This document shows positions 4,608 through 5,190 of a stretch of DNA of 5,190 nt, piece by piece. Made by a program: the position numbers and the translations under genes. Below the pieces are notes generated by a model, which was not told the origin of the DNA, ran no database searches, and saw only the letters and a program-made list of their open reading frames with translations. This DNA is from an uncultured Clostridia bacterium (GTDB lineage Bacteria > Bacillota > Clostridia > Christensenellales > CAG-314), in the NCBI GenBank assembly GCA_934281515.1, contig CAKQXG010000132.1:1-5190 (forward strand), given 5' to 3'. How positions within the stretch are numbered: position 1 is the stretch's first letter; every line of letters begins with the position of its first letter.

Positions 4608-4636
4608 TATATAATGATACCATTGTAACACTACAA
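4608..4636 (-). promoter_or_regulatory. Promoter of the FtsK-like gene
   Basis: On the minus strand TTGTAG (+ 4631-4636) and TATATA (+ 4608-4613) are 17 bp apart; an overlapping TATAAT (+ 4606-4611) would give a 19-bp spacer. Transcription would start near 4600. An inverted repeat GGATT/AATCC (4585-4598) lies at or just after the start and may be an operator or a short RNA hairpin. The ribosome binding site AGGAG follows before ATG 4563. Confidence 0.55.
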
Positions 4637-4732
4637 GATGTCTCGGTCAACAGGTTTCCTGCAAAATGCTGTCCGATTGGGCAATTTTAATCAAATCGGC
4701 GCAAAAAATATCCAAAAACATTTGCAAAACGG

Positions 4733-4761
4733 TTGACGTGGCGGGGCGGATGTGGTATCAT
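4733..4761 (+). promoter_or_regulatory. Promoter of the rpmG-secE operon
   Basis: TTGACG (4733-4738) and TATCAT (4756-4761) are exactly 17 bp apart, and TGG before the -10 makes it an extended -10. This is the best vegetative promoter in the window, as expected for a ribosomal protein operon. Transcription would start near 4768, leaving a leader of about 100 nt before rpmG. Confidence 0.82.
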
Positions 4762-4767
4762 AAACTA

Positions 4768-4869
4768 GCACTTCTGTAAGGGGTGTAATTTTTTGCGTGC
4801 AAAAAAATGTCTTTTGCATTGGCGCAAGCGGCATTGTTTTCGGCGCAAAATCACAGGAGAATGAAAGTT
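4768..4869 (+). promoter_or_regulatory. rpmG leader with alternating TTTTGC/GCAAAA blocks
   Basis: The leader holds the palindrome TTTTTTGCGTGCAAAAAA (4789-4806), then TTTTGC (4812-4817) and GCAAAA (4845-4850) just before the ribosome binding site AGGAG (4855-4859). GCAAAA at 4799-4804 can pair with either neighbour, and TTTTGC at 4812-4817 can pair with either GCAAAA. The stems therefore exclude each other, as in attenuators. TCGGCGCAAAA occurs both before the promoter (4696-4706) and here (4840-4850). Control of L33 or SecE through this leader is inference; the stems are AT-rich and may be weak. Confidence 0.4.
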
Positions 4870-5037
4870 ATGGCAGCGAAGAAAGGCAACAGAGTCAAGG
4901 TTGTTCTTGCTTGCACCGAGTGCAAACAACGCAACTACGACACGTTTAAAAACAGCAAAACCACAACGGAAAGACTGGAGCGCAACAAGTATTGCAGATT
5001 CTGCAAGAAGCACACCGCGCACAGAGAATCCAAGTAA
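4870..5037 (+). CDS. rpmG: Ribosomal protein bL33, zinc-binding (C+) form
   Basis: The product has 55 residues, MAAKKGNRVKVVLACTEC onward, ending HTAHRESK. Two CxxC pairs (Cys15/Cys18 and Cys42/Cys45) form the zinc ribbon of the C+ type. It is a component of the large ribosomal subunit near the tRNA exit site. ATG 4870 is chosen because AGGAG (4855-4859) is 10 nt upstream and the L33 family starts there; ATG 4861 would leave only 1 nt. secE follows after 15 bp, the widespread rpmG-secE-nusG order. C+ L33 copies are often replaced by zinc-free paralogs under zinc starvation in Firmicutes; no Zur box is apparent here. Confidence 0.97.
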   Translation: MAAKKGNRVKVVLACTECKQRNYDTFKNSKTTTERLERNKYCRFCKKHTAHRESK

Positions 5038-5052
5038 CGGGAGACGACAGAT

Positions 5053-5190
5053 ATGGCAGCACAACAAAAAGCCAAGAAGCCCGGCTTCTTTAAGAGACTG
5101 GGTAACTTCTTTGTAAAGAGTTGGTCCGAACTGAAAAAGGTAGCATGGCCCACAACCAGCGTCGTGTTGAAAAATACCGGTATCGTTTTG
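5053..5190 (+). CDS. secE: Preprotein translocase subunit SecE, N-terminal part
   Basis: Forty-six residues are visible before the window ends. ATG 5053 has GGGAG (5039-5043) 9 nt upstream. The basic N-terminus (MAAQQKAKKPGFFKRL) is followed by the SecE signature SWSELKKVAWPT, an amphipathic surface helix that clamps SecY, and then the start of the single membrane helix (NTGIVL). SecE is an essential part of the SecYEG channel in the cytoplasmic membrane. It is probably co-transcribed with rpmG, and nusG would be expected next, outside the window. Confidence 0.96.
   Translation, partial: MAAQQKAKKPGFFKRLGNFFVKSWSELKKVAWPTTSVVLKNTGIVL

Noticed and set aside
4807..4869. N-terminal extension of L33 (in-frame ATGs at 4807 and 4861)
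   Set aside because: ATG 4861 is 1 nt from the ribosome binding site and ATG 4807 has none; L33 homologs start at MAAKK (4870).

Overview
The window looks like a chromosomal piece of a low-to-mid GC Gram-positive anaerobe, most likely an uncultured Clostridia-type Firmicute. This rests on strong AGGAGG-type ribosome binding sites, a lipobox lipoprotein, a tRNA with encoded CCA, a C+ (zinc) ribosomal protein L33 next to secE, and a short DtxR-type regulator. The organism assignment is inference; no 16S or other marker is present.

Layout. Bases 1-449 (+) hold the C-terminal part of an aminoglycoside phosphotransferase-fold sugar kinase resembling N-acetylhexosamine 1-kinase. It is followed at 544-906 (+) by a compact 120-aa DtxR-family metal-dependent repressor with DtxR-like (Met/Cys/Glu/His) rather than MntR-like ligands. 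The AT-rich region 907-1393 has overlapping palindromes, a 44-bp hairpin that looks like two IS150-like (IS3 family) ends joined back to back, and a tiny gene at 1212-1317. That gene would encode a 34-aa one-helix membrane peptide but is split by a 1-base frameshift; it has a strong ribosome binding site, its own terminator, and a near-exact 15-bp direct repeat before and inside it. This is the layout of a type I toxin locus, although no antitoxin RNA is proven.

On the minus strand, 1394-2656 encodes a 420-aa lipoprotein of unknown function. It is preceded by about 580 bp without protein genes. That stretch holds a C-rich/G-rich strand-asymmetric segment with a four-G-tract quadruplex motif, two terminators, and an exact 21-bp copy of the 3' end of tRNA-Glu. 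The intact tRNA-Glu(CTC) lies at 3236-3311 (-) with a good promoter upstream. The two copies of the tRNA tail bracket about 160 bp, like the scar of a site-specific integration event.

Next, 3451-4563 (-) encodes a soluble 370-aa FtsK/SpoIIIE-like protein whose Walker A motif has lost its lysine and whose Walker B has DD instead of DE: a probable pseudo-motor. Divergent from it, a strong promoter at 4733-4761 drives rpmG (L33) and secE, the start of the widespread rpmG-secE-nusG operon. Its 100-nt leader has alternating TTTTGC/GCAAAA blocks that could form mutually exclusive stems.

The genes do not form one pathway. They are several independent transcription units: sugar kinase/regulator, small membrane peptide, lipoprotein, tRNA, FtsK-like protein, and translation/secretion operon. 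The most unusual items are the degenerate FtsK-like protein, the frameshifted small membrane gene, and the tRNA-tail duplication.
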